Assembly (NCBI GenBank): GCA_030263715.1
Contig: SZPM01000038.1
Coordinates: 1 to 13,176, forward strand
Length of the DNA: 13,176 bases
Reading direction: 5' to 3'
From: ATM1 sp003577165
GTDB lineage: Bacteria; Armatimonadota; Fimbriimonadia; Fimbriimonadales; ATM1
The notes below the pieces were generated by a model. That model made no database searches. It worked only from the letters and a program-made list of their open reading frames with translations, and was not told where the DNA came from. Below, piece by piece: positions 1 through 7,483 of this stretch. A program made the position numbers and the translations under genes. The first letter of the stretch is position 1. Every line of letters starts with the position of its first letter.

Positions 1-516
1 CCACCCCTTTCCCACACGCGTGGGTCTCCCCCCCGCAGAGGAGACCACGTAAACCGTCATTCCCGAGTCCGCGAGATCCCCCCAGGCGATCATCTTTCCG
101 TCAGAAGACCAGGCAGGAGGTTCATCGCGATGTCCCAGTTCGCTGAGTCTCGTCTTGCCGCTTCCGTCGGCTTTCATCACGTACAGCCCGTTCGGGCCGT
201 CGCACATGAACGCGATCCGAGACGAATCGGGAGAAAACACGGCCGACCGACACCCCCCACCCAAGTCCGTCGTCAAGTTGCGACGGTCGCTGCCGTCGGG
301 CGCGACGGAAATCAGATCCCAATGCCCGGCGCCGTGATCCCAATAGATCAGCCTTCGTCCATCCGGCGAGGAAACGATCGGCCGCTCATACGGTAGGCCG
401 TCCGCAATCTTGCGAGCGAATCCGCCATCCGTGCTCATCGTCCACAGCGCATCGTTCAGCCAATACGCGATCCGATACTGCGGTGCGAGAAGCAGGAGGA
501 GAACGGCGAACGACAT
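1..516 (-). CDS. TolB-like (PD40) beta-propeller protein, N-terminal part, cut by the left edge
   Basis: An uninterrupted 172-codon frame runs from an ATG at 516-514 to the left edge, so the C-terminus lies outside the window. The protein begins MSFAVLLLLLAPQ, a short hydrophobic signal peptide. It then shows repeated propeller-blade motifs: SSPDGRRLIYW near residues 50-60, FSPDSSRIAFM near 100-110, and WSSDGKMIAWGD near 140-152. MKADGSGKTRL lies between the last two. This SPDG-x-x-IAF pattern is typical of PD40/TolB-like six-bladed propellers. Those are usually periplasmic or fused to peptidases or kinases, so function cannot be set from this fragment. A weak AGG lies just before the start. 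The gene is divergent from the multicopper oxidase. Fold is fairly sure; role is unknown. Confidence 0.8.
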   Translation of the reverse strand, partial: MSFAVLLLLLAPQYRIAYWLNDALWTMSTDGGFARKIADGLPYERPIVSSPDGRRLIYWDHGAGHWDLISVAPDGSDRRNLTTDLGGGCRSAVFSPDSSRIAFMCDGPNGLYVMKADGSGKTRLSELGHRDEPPAWSSDGKMIAWGDLADSGMTVYVVSSAGGRPTRVGKGW

Positions 517-654
517 GACCTGGTGATATTACTGCCTTTCCCCTTCACATATGACCGCCGTCATTGCAAATTGCGTTCCGGTTCGGAAGCATTACGATAG
601 AGCGAAAGGACTCACCAAAAAATTGGCCACGGAGGGCGGAAGGAGGGCAAGAAA

Positions 655-1716
655 ATGCCACGAAGCAATTCGCCCCCAAGCGGTACGGAAATCAACAGGC
701 GTGGCCTGTTAAAGTTACTGGGGGCAGGCGCAGGAGCGCTCGGATTGGGGGCTGCGTTCCGCAATGCGAAGGCAGAGACGATTTCATCTGCTCTCGCCAG
801 TGCACCTGGCGGCGTCGACCGCAACTATTACATCGCTGCCGAAGAGGGCGAGTGGGATTACGCGCCTGGAGGAATCGACAGAACTACGGGAGGGAAGATC
901 CCCTCGCCGTGGACTCGATACACCAAATGGACGAAGACCCGCTATGTCGAATACACAGACGGTACGTTCCTTTACAGAAAGCCGCAGCCATCGTGGCTCG
1001 GCGTTCTTGGGCCGCTCATTCGTGCAGAAGTCGGCGACACTATCTACGTTCACTTCAAGAACCGCTCGAGCATGCCGTGCTCCATGCATCCTCATGGCGT
1101 ACGGTACGAGAAGCATAGTGAAGGGGCGTTTTACGCGGATGGAGGAGCCGGCGGTTACATCGAACCCGGAGAAGACTTCACCTACGTTTGGCATGCAGAC
1201 GAGGGAAGCGGGCCTGGGCCAAGCGACCCAAGTTCGATCGTGTGGTGGTACCACTCGCACGTAAACGAACCCCACGAGACAAACGCGGGACTGTTGGGCC
1301 CCATCGTCATCACGGCAGCCGGCATGGCGAATCCGGATGCGACGCCGGCCGACGTGGACCGCGAGTTCGTGCTTTCGTTCTTCGTCTACGACGAGGACGC
1401 AGGTCGCGAGCGCGGATTGATGCACGCCATCAACGGCTACATCTTCGCAAACGTCCCGGGACTTGAAATGAACGACGGCGAACGCGTGCGATGGTACGTG
1501 CTCGGCATGGGCAACGAAATCGACCTTCACACCTGCCACTGGCACGGCAAGACCGTGCTCGTCGAGGGCAGGCGGACGGACGTGATCGAACTCATTCCCG
1601 GAAGCATGATGACGGCGGACATGAAGGCGGACAACCCCGGCGTGTGGCTGATTCACTGCCACACGGCGGACCACATTCACGCAGGAATGCTCGCGCTCTA
1701 TCGCATTGAGCCTTAG
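655..1716 (+). CDS. Two-domain multicopper oxidase, ceruloplasmin-like, Tat-exported
   Basis: The product is 353 residues. The start is supported by AAGGAGGG at 640-647. Residues 14-35 form a twin-arginine signal (NRRGLLK followed by a Gly/Ala/Leu core), so the enzyme should be folded with copper before export. Copper ligands are complete for a two-cupredoxin-domain enzyme: MHPHG (H145, H147), WWYHSHV (H200, H202), HTCHWHG (H292, H295, H297) and HCHTADHIHAGM (H334, C335, H336, H340, M345). Ser replaces the type 1 Cys in domain 1, so type 1 copper sits only in domain 2, as in the small-laccase-like type B group. The stretch around residues 111-160 (LGVLGPLIRAEVGDTIYVHF, SMHPHGVRY) resembles ceruloplasmin, hephaestin and factor V domains. 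The family oxidises phenols or metal ions with O2; the substrate here is unknown. Confidence 0.92.
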   Translation: MPRSNSPPSGTEINRRGLLKLLGAGAGALGLGAAFRNAKAETISSALASAPGGVDRNYYIAAEEGEWDYAPGGIDRTTGGKIPSPWTRYTKWTKTRYVEYTDGTFLYRKPQPSWLGVLGPLIRAEVGDTIYVHFKNRSSMPCSMHPHGVRYEKHSEGAFYADGGAGGYIEPGEDFTYVWHADEGSGPGPSDPSSIVWWYHSHVNEPHETNAGLLGPIVITAAGMANPDATPADVDREFVLSFFVYDEDAGRERGLMHAINGYIFANVPGLEMNDGERVRWYVLGMGNEIDLHTCHWHGKTVLVEGRRTDVIELIPGSMMTADMKADNPGVWLIHCHTADHIHAGMLALYRIEP

Positions 1717-1728
1717 CCTGCCGGCAAA

Positions 1729-1764
1729 CGAGGAGGCTCCGGCCACCCCCGTCGGGCCTCCTCG
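1729..1764 (+). terminator. Hairpin after the multicopper oxidase gene
   Basis: A perfect 9-bp inverted repeat, CGAGGAGGC at 1729-1737 and GCCTCCTCG at 1756-1764, encloses an 18-nt loop. It starts 12 nt after the oxidase stop codon. It is GC-rich and has no T-tract, so it may be a weak intrinsic terminator, an RNA-stabilising 3' end or part of a longer leader structure. Confidence 0.5.
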
Positions 1765-1804
1765 CCCGGCCTCCGTCAGCGGCCCGCGGGGTAAACTGCC
1801 GCAT

Positions 1805-1838
1805 CGGAGCCAAGCCGCACACGGCTCCGCATTCTTTT
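1805..1838 (+). terminator. Terminator- or attenuator-like hairpin in the atpD leader
   Basis: CGGAGCC at 1805-1811 and GGCTCCG at 1823-1829 are a perfect 7-bp inverted repeat with an 11-nt loop. The T-rich tail CATTCTTTT follows directly. The atpD ribosome-binding site (GGAGGA, 1843-1848) lies only 14 nt further on, so there is hardly room for a promoter between hairpin and gene. Either it ends oxidase transcripts imperfectly, or it attenuates a transcript that continues into atpDC. Confidence 0.5.
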
Positions 1839-1859
1839 GTCTGGAGGACATCGTTTTTC

Positions 1860-3296
1860 ATGGCCAGCACCGGCACGGTAGTTCAAGTTCTCGGACCCGT
1901 CGTGGACGTCCGATTCAAGGCAGGGGAACTCCCTGAGATCTACAACGCGATCAAGATCGACGCCCCCGAACGCAACATTCATATCACATGCGAAGTCGCC
2001 CAGCACCTGGGCGACGACCTCTGCCGGTGCATCGCCCTCGCGAGCACCGACGGCCTCGTCCGAGGCATGAAGGCCGCTGACACTGGCGGCCCCATCAGCG
2101 TCCCCGTCGGAGCCGCCACGCTCGGTAGGGTGTTCAACCTCCTCGGCGACCCGATCGACAACGGCAGCCCTGTGCCGACCGACGTGCAGAGGATGCCCAT
2201 CCACCGAGACCCACCCCGCTTCGAAGAGCAGAGCGTCAAGACCGAAATCCTCCAGACCGGACTCAAGGTCGTGGACCTCCTCGTGCCCTTCAACAAGGGA
2301 GGCAAGATCGGCCTCTTCGGAGGCGCAGGCCTCGGCAAAACGGTCCTCATCCAAGAACTCATTCGAAACATCGCCGTCGAAGCCGAGGGTGTCTCCATGT
2401 TCGCCGGAGTCGGCGAAAGAACGCGCGAAGGCAATGACCTCTGGCTCGAAATGCAGCACACGACCTTCAAAGACAAGGCCGGCGTCGAGCAGCGCGTCAT
2501 CGACAAGATGGCGATGGTCTTCGGTCAGATGAACGAGCCGCCCGGCGCGCGACTTCGCGTCGCCCTCTCCGCCCTCACCATGGCCGAGCACTTCCGTGAC
2601 GAGATGGGCTCCGACGTGCTCATCTTCATTGACAACATCTTCCGATTCGTACAGGCCGGATCCGAGGTGTCTGCGCTGCTCGGCAGAATGCCGAGCGCGG
2701 TCGGCTACCAGCCCACGCTCCAAGCCGAGATGGGCCAACTCCAGGAGCGGATCACCTCGACCACCAAGGGCTCGGTCACTTCAGTCCAGGCCGTCTACGT
2801 GCCGGCTGACGACCCCACCGACCCCGCGCCGGCGACGACCTTCGCCCACCTCGACGCCTACGTCTACCTCGAGCGAAGAATCGCCGAGAAGGGCATCTAC
2901 CCGGCGGTCGACCCCCTGGCATCGACGTCCAAGAACCTTGACCCGCGCATCGTGGGACAGACACACTACGATGTCGCGCGAGCCGTTCAGCAGATCCTTC
3001 AGCGCTACCGCGAACTCCAGGACATCATCGCCATCCTCGGGATAGACGAACTTTCCGACGAAGACAAACTCATCGTCGCCCGAGCGAGGAAGATCGAACG
3101 CTTCCTGAGCCAGCCGAACTTCGTGGCCGAGCAGTTCACGGGCAACCCCGGCCGCTTCGTGGCGGTGGACGAAACGGTCTCGTCGTTCCAGGAAATCCTG
3201 AGCGGGAATCTCGACGACTTTCCTGAGCAGGCGTTCTACATGTGCGGCGGCATCGAAGACGTCAAGGAGAAAGCGAAGCAGCTCGCTGCCGTGTAA
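1860..3296 (+). CDS. atpD: F1F0 ATP synthase, F1 subunit beta
   Basis: This is the catalytic subunit of the F1 head, which makes ATP from ADP and phosphate at the membrane. The 478-residue length is normal. The P-loop GGAGLGKT is at 154-161, with Leu where most bacteria have Val. Catalytic Glu186 lies in GERTREGNDL, the Walker B segment VLIFIDNI is at 253-260, and FRFVQAGSEVSALLGRMPSA follows at 261-280. The DELSDED motif that contacts subunit gamma is at 396-402. GGAGGA at 1843-1848 is the ribosome-binding site, 11 nt before the ATG. The next gene is atpC, 24 nt downstream. The genes for alpha, gamma, delta, a, b and c are not in the window: upstream lies an unrelated oxidase. Confidence 0.98.
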   Translation: MASTGTVVQVLGPVVDVRFKAGELPEIYNAIKIDAPERNIHITCEVAQHLGDDLCRCIALASTDGLVRGMKAADTGGPISVPVGAATLGRVFNLLGDPIDNGSPVPTDVQRMPIHRDPPRFEEQSVKTEILQTGLKVVDLLVPFNKGGKIGLFGGAGLGKTVLIQELIRNIAVEAEGVSMFAGVGERTREGNDLWLEMQHTTFKDKAGVEQRVIDKMAMVFGQMNEPPGARLRVALSALTMAEHFRDEMGSDVLIFIDNIFRFVQAGSEVSALLGRMPSAVGYQPTLQAEMGQLQERITSTTKGSVTSVQAVYVPADDPTDPAPATTFAHLDAYVYLERRIAEKGIYPAVDPLASTSKNLDPRIVGQTHYDVARAVQQILQRYRELQDIIAILGIDELSDEDKLIVARARKIERFLSQPNFVAEQFTGNPGRFVAVDETVSSFQEILSGNLDDFPEQAFYMCGGIEDVKEKAKQLAAV

Positions 3297-3320
3297 TCAC
3301 GAACCGCGATTCGACGACAG

Positions 3321-3722
3321 ATGGCATCCACATTCCAACTCACAATCGTCTCGCCCGACCGAACGGTCGTGGACGAAGCGACTTCGTCCGTGGTGGCCCC
3401 CGGCGCGCTGGGTTACTTCGGCGTTCAAGCCAACCACGAGCCGTTCGTGTCCCAATTGAGAACGGGGATTCTCTCCTTCCGGGATGCCGGCGGCCAGGAG
3501 CAGTTGGTCGCAATCTCCGGCGGATTCCTCGAAGCGTCGAGCGGACACGTGATCGTTTGCGCCGACTCCGCCGAGCGGCCCTTCGAAATCGACCGCGACC
3601 GCGTCATGGCAGCGCTCGACCGCGCAAAGAAGCGGCTTGAAGAGCGCCACGCGGACATCAACGTCGCGAGGGCGCAAGGCTCGATGGAGCGCGCGCTCAA
3701 TCGGATGAAGTTGCTCGAATAA
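3321..3722 (+). CDS. atpC: F1F0 ATP synthase, F1 subunit epsilon
   Basis: This 133-residue protein is part of the F1 central stalk. It couples rotation to catalysis and can inhibit ATP hydrolysis. The N-terminal beta-sandwich shows the family signature: FQLTIVSPDRTVVD at the start, VVAPGALGYFGVQANHEPF near 24-42, and LRTGILSFRD and LVAISGGFLEAS after it. The C-terminal helical hairpin is present (residues 90-130, DRDRVMAALDRAKKRLEERH). The gene starts 24 nt after atpD and surely shares its transcript. The site before the ATG (ACGACAG) is a poor Shine-Dalgarno match, so translation may depend on coupling to atpD. Its stop is only 4 nt from the stop of the convergent aminopeptidase gene. Confidence 0.95.
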   Translation: MASTFQLTIVSPDRTVVDEATSSVVAPGALGYFGVQANHEPFVSQLRTGILSFRDAGGQEQLVAISGGFLEASSGHVIVCADSAERPFEIDRDRVMAALDRAKKRLEERHADINVARAQGSMERALNRMKLLE

Positions 3723-3726
3723 GAGC

Positions 3727-4545
3727 CTACGCCTTCCAGCCCCAAATCTGATCCCAAGCCGTTTGCCAGTCTTTGCCGCGGCTCACCACAGTGCGCGGCT
3801 CCACGATCTCCACGCCCGCTCGGCCCTTGAACGAAAGCGCGGCATCCACTTGGTCGACGTGAATCGTGATCGTCGTCGGCTTAGCAGGAACATATGGTTT
3901 CACTGACGACAGGTTTGCAAGCGCGCGCTTGGCTCCCTCTTCGATGAGCGCACGCGCCTTCACCGGCGGCATCTGACGCGCGGAGTACTGGCTCAGGCCC
4001 TTCTTCACCGCGACAGTCGTAAGTCCATCGCCCAACAACTCCCGCGATTCGCGGCACACCGCTTCATCGCCGGTCACGAGCAGCACCGGCACACCGTATG
4101 CGCCGCACACCGCTGCGTTGATCCCGACTTCGCCGACGCAGTCGTCGTTGAAAAACAGATCGCGCCACCTCGTCGTGCTGATCGTGTGGCACATCACGCC
4201 GTCGGGAGTTCCGGCGCTTGCGTGCATGCCAACAAGCAAACAGGCGTCGCATCCCCCCTCCAACATCTCCGTGTATCTGGACCACGGATGATGGGCCACC
4301 CACTCGCAGTCCGCATCGAGCAGTTCCGGAATGAGAGAGTTGAATTGCCAACCGCCTCCCGCTCCGTGACAATCCACCACGACGATCTCCGTCGCCCCCG
4401 CGCTCTTCGCGCCGCGCACGCACGCGTTGATCTCTTCCGTGTACAGCCGACGGCACTCCTCGTACATCGGGTCGCCGCCGGACACCTGCTCCCAAACGAC
4501 TATCCCGGAAACCCCCTCCATGTCCGACATGATGAGCACGCGCAT
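3727..4545 (-). CDS. M55 family D-aminopeptidase, DppA type
   Basis: The product is 272 residues, close to Bacillus subtilis DppA (274). The start MRVLIMSDMEGVSG at 4545 was chosen over an ATG 24 codons upstream because the family begins directly with this strand. The five zinc ligands of the family can be placed: D8 and E10 in SDMEG, H60 in VDCHG, H108 in GMHASAG and E139 in VGEVGIN. H120 in MCHTIS matches the catalytic histidine position, and VTGDE follows. DppA is a decameric zinc peptidase that removes N-terminal D-amino acids such as D-Ala from peptides, probably during use of wall-derived peptides. No oligopeptide transporter gene is adjacent. The gene is divergent from the PaaK-like gene, with a 49-nt gap. 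Confidence 0.93.
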   Translation of the reverse strand: MRVLIMSDMEGVSGIVVWEQVSGGDPMYEECRRLYTEEINACVRGAKSAGATEIVVVDCHGAGGGWQFNSLIPELLDADCEWVAHHPWSRYTEMLEGGCDACLLVGMHASAGTPDGVMCHTISTTRWRDLFFNDDCVGEVGINAAVCGAYGVPVLLVTGDEAVCRESRELLGDGLTTVAVKKGLSQYSARQMPPVKARALIEEGAKRALANLSSVKPYVPAKPTTITIHVDQVDAALSFKGRAGVEIVEPRTVVSRGKDWQTAWDQIWGWKA

Positions 4546-4594
4546 GAGGGCATTCTGCCAGAATCCGACTGCACCGCGGCCTGCGAGTTCGCAC

Positions 4595-5962
4595 ATGGGC
4601 GCCATCCAGGGGAGCACCTTTCTGCAGACATACGACCTCGGCTCGAATGGGCCGGGTCTCCAAGAGGTGCGCCGGGCCTTCGAGTTCCTCGACGAATCTC
4701 AATGGTGGCGACAGGAACAGATGCGCGAGTGGCAACTGACGAAACTCGCGCCGCTAGTGGCCCACGCAGCGAGAAGAGTCCCGTTCTATCGCGCGCTGTA
4801 TGGCGATCGCGCATCCGTCGAAACGTGGGACGACTTCCGATCGCTTCCCATCGTCACGCGCGCGCAATTCGCCGACACAGAACCGAGGGAGCGAGAAGCC
4901 TCCTTCGCGCTCCCGGAGCACAAGGTGCTTCACACGACCTACACTTCCGGCACGTCCGGCCGCCGCCTGCAGATCTCCATCACGCAACGCCTCCAGTTGT
5001 GGCGGTACGCCTGCATCCTCCGCGAATGGGACTGGCTCGCACTCGACCCGCGAGGCGACTGCGCGATTCTTCGCGCTCCGATCGCTCCTGGAAGCGACTC
5101 CTGGAACGAGTCTCTCGGCGCGGAAGTCTATCCCACATGGCAGGGCCCCGCCCTCGGCGCCCTCGTCCGTTTCGGGAAAGGGTTTAACTTCGACATCGGT
5201 CGTCCCATCGAACGGATCGCCGAGGCGCTCGACGAGATCAAGCCCGCGTTCCTCCATGGCACCCCCACCTACCTCCAAGTGCTCGCGGATCACCTGCGGC
5301 ACTGCAGGCCCCTCGCCCTACTCACGCTCAGCGAACAGCTCTTTCCGCAGGTCCGCCAGGAACTTGAGCAAAGGTACGGCGCAAGAGTTTTCGACACATA
5401 CGCCGCCGTCGAGGTCAACCGCGCAGCCGCGGACTGTCCCTCCGGACAAGGGTATCACCTGCACGAAGAAAACGTTTTCGTCGAACTCCTCGACGAATCA
5501 GATAGGGAAGCCCCCCCCGGAGTTCCGGCCCGCGTCGTCGTCACCTCCCTTCACAACTATGCGACTCCCGTCATTCGCTACGAACTTGGCGATCTCGCGG
5601 AATACGCTGAGGGAGCGTGCCCGTGCGGACGAGGACTTCGGCGCATCTCGACCTTTCACGGACGACAAATCAGCCGCTTTCTGCTGGAGAACGGCCGCGT
5701 GTGCATCGCTACGCCCATCGTCATCGCGCTCCAAGACACTCCCGACGTGCGCGCCGCTCAAATTCGCCAGAAATCCTACGACGACTTCGAAATACTCGTC
5801 ATGGGCCGAACCGACTTCACCGCCGAGGAGACCGGCGACCTCCAGCGTCGCTTCGATACGCTCCTCCAGCGTCCTGCGCGACTGACCTACCAATTTGTCG
5901 AACGCATCCCCCCCCTCCCCAACGGAAAAACTCCCCGCGTCGTCATAGACTTCACGCCTTGA
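4595..5962 (+). CDS. PaaK/CapK-type adenylate-forming ligase (phenylacetate-CoA ligase family)
   Basis: The ANL-superfamily motifs are in order in this 455-residue product: TYTSGTSGRR at 115-124 (phosphate-binding loop), DTYAAVE at 267-273, RYELGD at 328-333, CPCGRGLRRI at 342-351 with FHGRQ after it, and NGKTPRV with a probable catalytic lysine at 445. The CxCGR segment is characteristic of the PaaK branch, which activates aromatic acids as acyl-AMP and then acyl-CoA. CapK relatives sit in polysaccharide clusters. A start at MGAIQGST gives the usual family length; the longer upstream frame overlaps the divergent aminopeptidase and looks non-coding. No phenylacetate degradation genes are near, so the substrate is unknown. 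The ribosome-binding site is weak. Confidence 0.88.
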   Translation: MGAIQGSTFLQTYDLGSNGPGLQEVRRAFEFLDESQWWRQEQMREWQLTKLAPLVAHAARRVPFYRALYGDRASVETWDDFRSLPIVTRAQFADTEPREREASFALPEHKVLHTTYTSGTSGRRLQISITQRLQLWRYACILREWDWLALDPRGDCAILRAPIAPGSDSWNESLGAEVYPTWQGPALGALVRFGKGFNFDIGRPIERIAEALDEIKPAFLHGTPTYLQVLADHLRHCRPLALLTLSEQLFPQVRQELEQRYGARVFDTYAAVEVNRAAADCPSGQGYHLHEENVFVELLDESDREAPPGVPARVVVTSLHNYATPVIRYELGDLAEYAEGACPCGRGLRRISTFHGRQISRFLLENGRVCIATPIVIALQDTPDVRAAQIRQKSYDDFEILVMGRTDFTAEETGDLQRRFDTLLQRPARLTYQFVERIPPLPNGKTPRVVIDFTP

Positions 5963-6015
5963 ACTCCTGCCACGCCAGCGAGTTGCTGGGTTTCGGTCCG
6001 CGCAACCGCGCCTCC

Positions 6016-7212
6016 TCAAACTTCTAAGCGAGAACGGCGCTGTGCCAGCAGGGCCGCCGCCCTCTGTGCGTCGCCCTTCGACGGCGCGAAGCTCTCGATC
6101 TCCTCCGTCCAGCCCTCGGTTGCAGCCAAGACCACCCGCAGCGATGAACGAACTGCCTCAGGCGGCAACCCGAACCGACTTGCGAAGGTGACGAACTCGT
6201 GCATTCGCAGGTTCTCGTCACGACCCTCGATCATCAGCGCCATGTTGGGCCGGAGATTCGGGAACACAACCGTGCAAACGAGATCGTACGCGGGGCAGAG
6301 TTCGACAATCCTCGTTCCCGGCCGAACCCACAGCGATACGTTCTTGGCGTGCAATTCCGAATTGCCAAACAGATAACTGAACGCGTGTAGCTGCAAGAGT
6401 CTCAGTATCTCCCTCTTCGGACTGCTGCTAAAGTCTGCGATGGCCGATGCAATGTCTCGGAGAGACAACCGATATTTGTCCGCAGGATATCGATCACAAA
6501 GTTGGCACCCATCCTCTACGTGCACCCTGCCGATGACGCGCCCTCGCCGCACGACTCGGTCGAAGCGCCTTGCGTAGAGTGCCGAACGACCCAGGCGATC
6601 GCGCACGATGCGCACAGCGGCCACTTCGATTCCGGCCCGCTTCGCGCGAGCCATGCACGCCGCTTCGTTGGCAGGGAGGTTGGGGTACTCAGGTGGCTCC
6701 AACTTCAGCAGTCCTACGCGGTCGTGGGTCGGAAGAGTCACCATGCTCGCGGACAACTTCAGTTGCACGCCTGGAATTCCCGTGCGCCCCGCTTCCCTTC
6801 GAAGACGTACGGCAACATCCTCAAAATCTACGTTCTCTGCGTGTAACGCGATCTCTTCGGATGGAGGGCGAACTTCTTGCCCCACCGGCACCGCCGAGAC
6901 GTCTCCGACGCAGTCCTCACCCACCTCCGCAAGCAGGCTGAAGAGGTCGTCTACGGAGGTACCCACCCGGCCCACCAGCGCAGCGAACCGCAGGCCCTCG
7001 GGCAGCAGGTTCGCGAAGAACGCGGGCAGGTTCACCCCTTGCACCTCCACCGGTTCCTTGCCAATGCGAAAGCCTACGCTCGCCGGAACCTCGCCAGCCA
7101 GAGACACCTCGGTTGGCTCGAAGCGGCAGCCGCTGTCGGTACGAACCAATCGCCCCGCCAGGTGCGGACCACGATACACGTCGAGGCGAGTCACTTCACT
7201 CGCCCGAGACAT
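6016..7212 (-). CDS. hipA: HipA-family toxin kinase
   Basis: The 398-residue protein has the HipA N-terminal domain (DVYRGPHLAG at 11-20, LLPEGLR at 69-75, LLAEVGEDCVGDV at 93-105) and the C-terminal kinase domain. Visible kinase elements are GIPGVQLK at 145-152, LLKLEPP with K170, YARRFDRV at 213-220, the CQLCDRYPADKY segment, GNSELHAKN at 283-291 and PAYD with D310. In E. coli HipA the catalytic loop has Asp309 where this protein has Glu286, and autophosphorylated Ser150 aligns with a glycine (G145). HipA phosphorylates glutamyl-tRNA synthetase and causes persistence; the target here is not shown. The start at 7212 has a strong site, GGAGGTGG, inside hipB, which it overlaps by 17 nt. Longer upstream starts would read through hipB out of frame. 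Confidence 0.9.
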   Translation of the reverse strand: MSRASEVTRLDVYRGPHLAGRLVRTDSGCRFEPTEVSLAGEVPASVGFRIGKEPVEVQGVNLPAFFANLLPEGLRFAALVGRVGTSVDDLFSLLAEVGEDCVGDVSAVPVGQEVRPPSEEIALHAENVDFEDVAVRLRREAGRTGIPGVQLKLSASMVTLPTHDRVGLLKLEPPEYPNLPANEAACMARAKRAGIEVAAVRIVRDRLGRSALYARRFDRVVRRGRVIGRVHVEDGCQLCDRYPADKYRLSLRDIASAIADFSSSPKREILRLLQLHAFSYLFGNSELHAKNVSLWVRPGTRIVELCPAYDLVCTVVFPNLRPNMALMIEGRDENLRMHEFVTFASRFGLPPEAVRSSLRVVLAATEGWTEEIESFAPSKGDAQRAAALLAQRRSRLEV

Positions 7213-7453
7213 CGTCCGCCACCTCCAGCGGCGATCGCGCCTCCACCAGACGCAGACCCAAACCCAAGGCGCTGAGGACCGCCACAAGAAGATCCAGGCG
7301 AGGTGACGGCTTGCCCGCTTCAACTTTGGAAACGAAAAGCCGGCTCGTGCCAGCCAGCCTTGCAAGGTCGGTCTGGCTGAACTTCAGGGCCTTGCGCCGA
7401 CGCCGAACCGCCCGGGCAATCGCTTTCATTCCCGCTTCTGCCATGTTCTGCAT
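7196..7453 (-). CDS. hipB: HipB-like antitoxin, XRE-family DNA-binding protein
   Basis: About 85 residues with a helix-turn-helix near the middle (FSQTDLARLAGTSRLFVSKV), preceded by the basic stretch VRRRRKALK. This is the classic XRE/Cro fold of the antitoxin and repressor of hipBA operons. It lies directly upstream of hipA and overlaps it by 17 nt, so the two are co-translated. The start is uncertain. ATGs at 7453, 7444 and 7429 are possible and none has a strong Shine-Dalgarno. A TTG at 7504 keeps the frame open but lies within the predicted promoter, upstream of the expected transcription start, so it is rejected. HipB should bind HipA to neutralise it and bind the operators described here. 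Confidence 0.88.
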   Translation of the reverse strand: MQNMAEAGMKAIARAVRRRRKALKFSQTDLARLAGTSRLFVSKVEAGKPSPRLDLLVAVLSALGLGLRLVEARSPLEVADDVSGE

Positions 7454-7483
7454 ACATTTTACGGCTTTGCCCAGACAGTCTCC

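Noticed and set aside
571..598. Possible sigma70 promoter for the oxidase (TTGCGT, 16 nt, TACGAT)
   Set aside because: The -35 box matches poorly and the spacing is short; not strong enough to list as a feature.
784..1851. Long antisense frame (355 codons) opposite the multicopper oxidase
   Set aside because: The forward strand carries complete copper-ligand motifs and a Tat signal; the antisense product has no recognisable domain.
1776..2738. Long antisense frame (320 codons) opposite atpD
   Set aside because: It lies over a well-identified gene in high-GC DNA, where the antisense frame stays open through codon bias; the product is a low-complexity shadow rich in Asp, Glu, Val and His.
4427..4594. 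N-terminal extension of the PaaK-like protein from an upstream ATG
   Set aside because: It would overlap the divergent aminopeptidase start, adds Ser/Pro-rich sequence not typical of the family, and makes the protein longer than usual.
4186..5187. Forward frame of 333 codons across the aminopeptidase and ligase genes
   Set aside because: It crosses two genes with clear catalytic motifs, and its Arg/His/Pro-rich product is typical of a shadow frame.
7213..7365. N-terminal extension of HipA
   Set aside because: It overlaps hipB out of frame and gives a Trp/Arg-rich stretch; the ATG at 7212 has a strong ribosome site and begins just before the HipA N-terminal domain.
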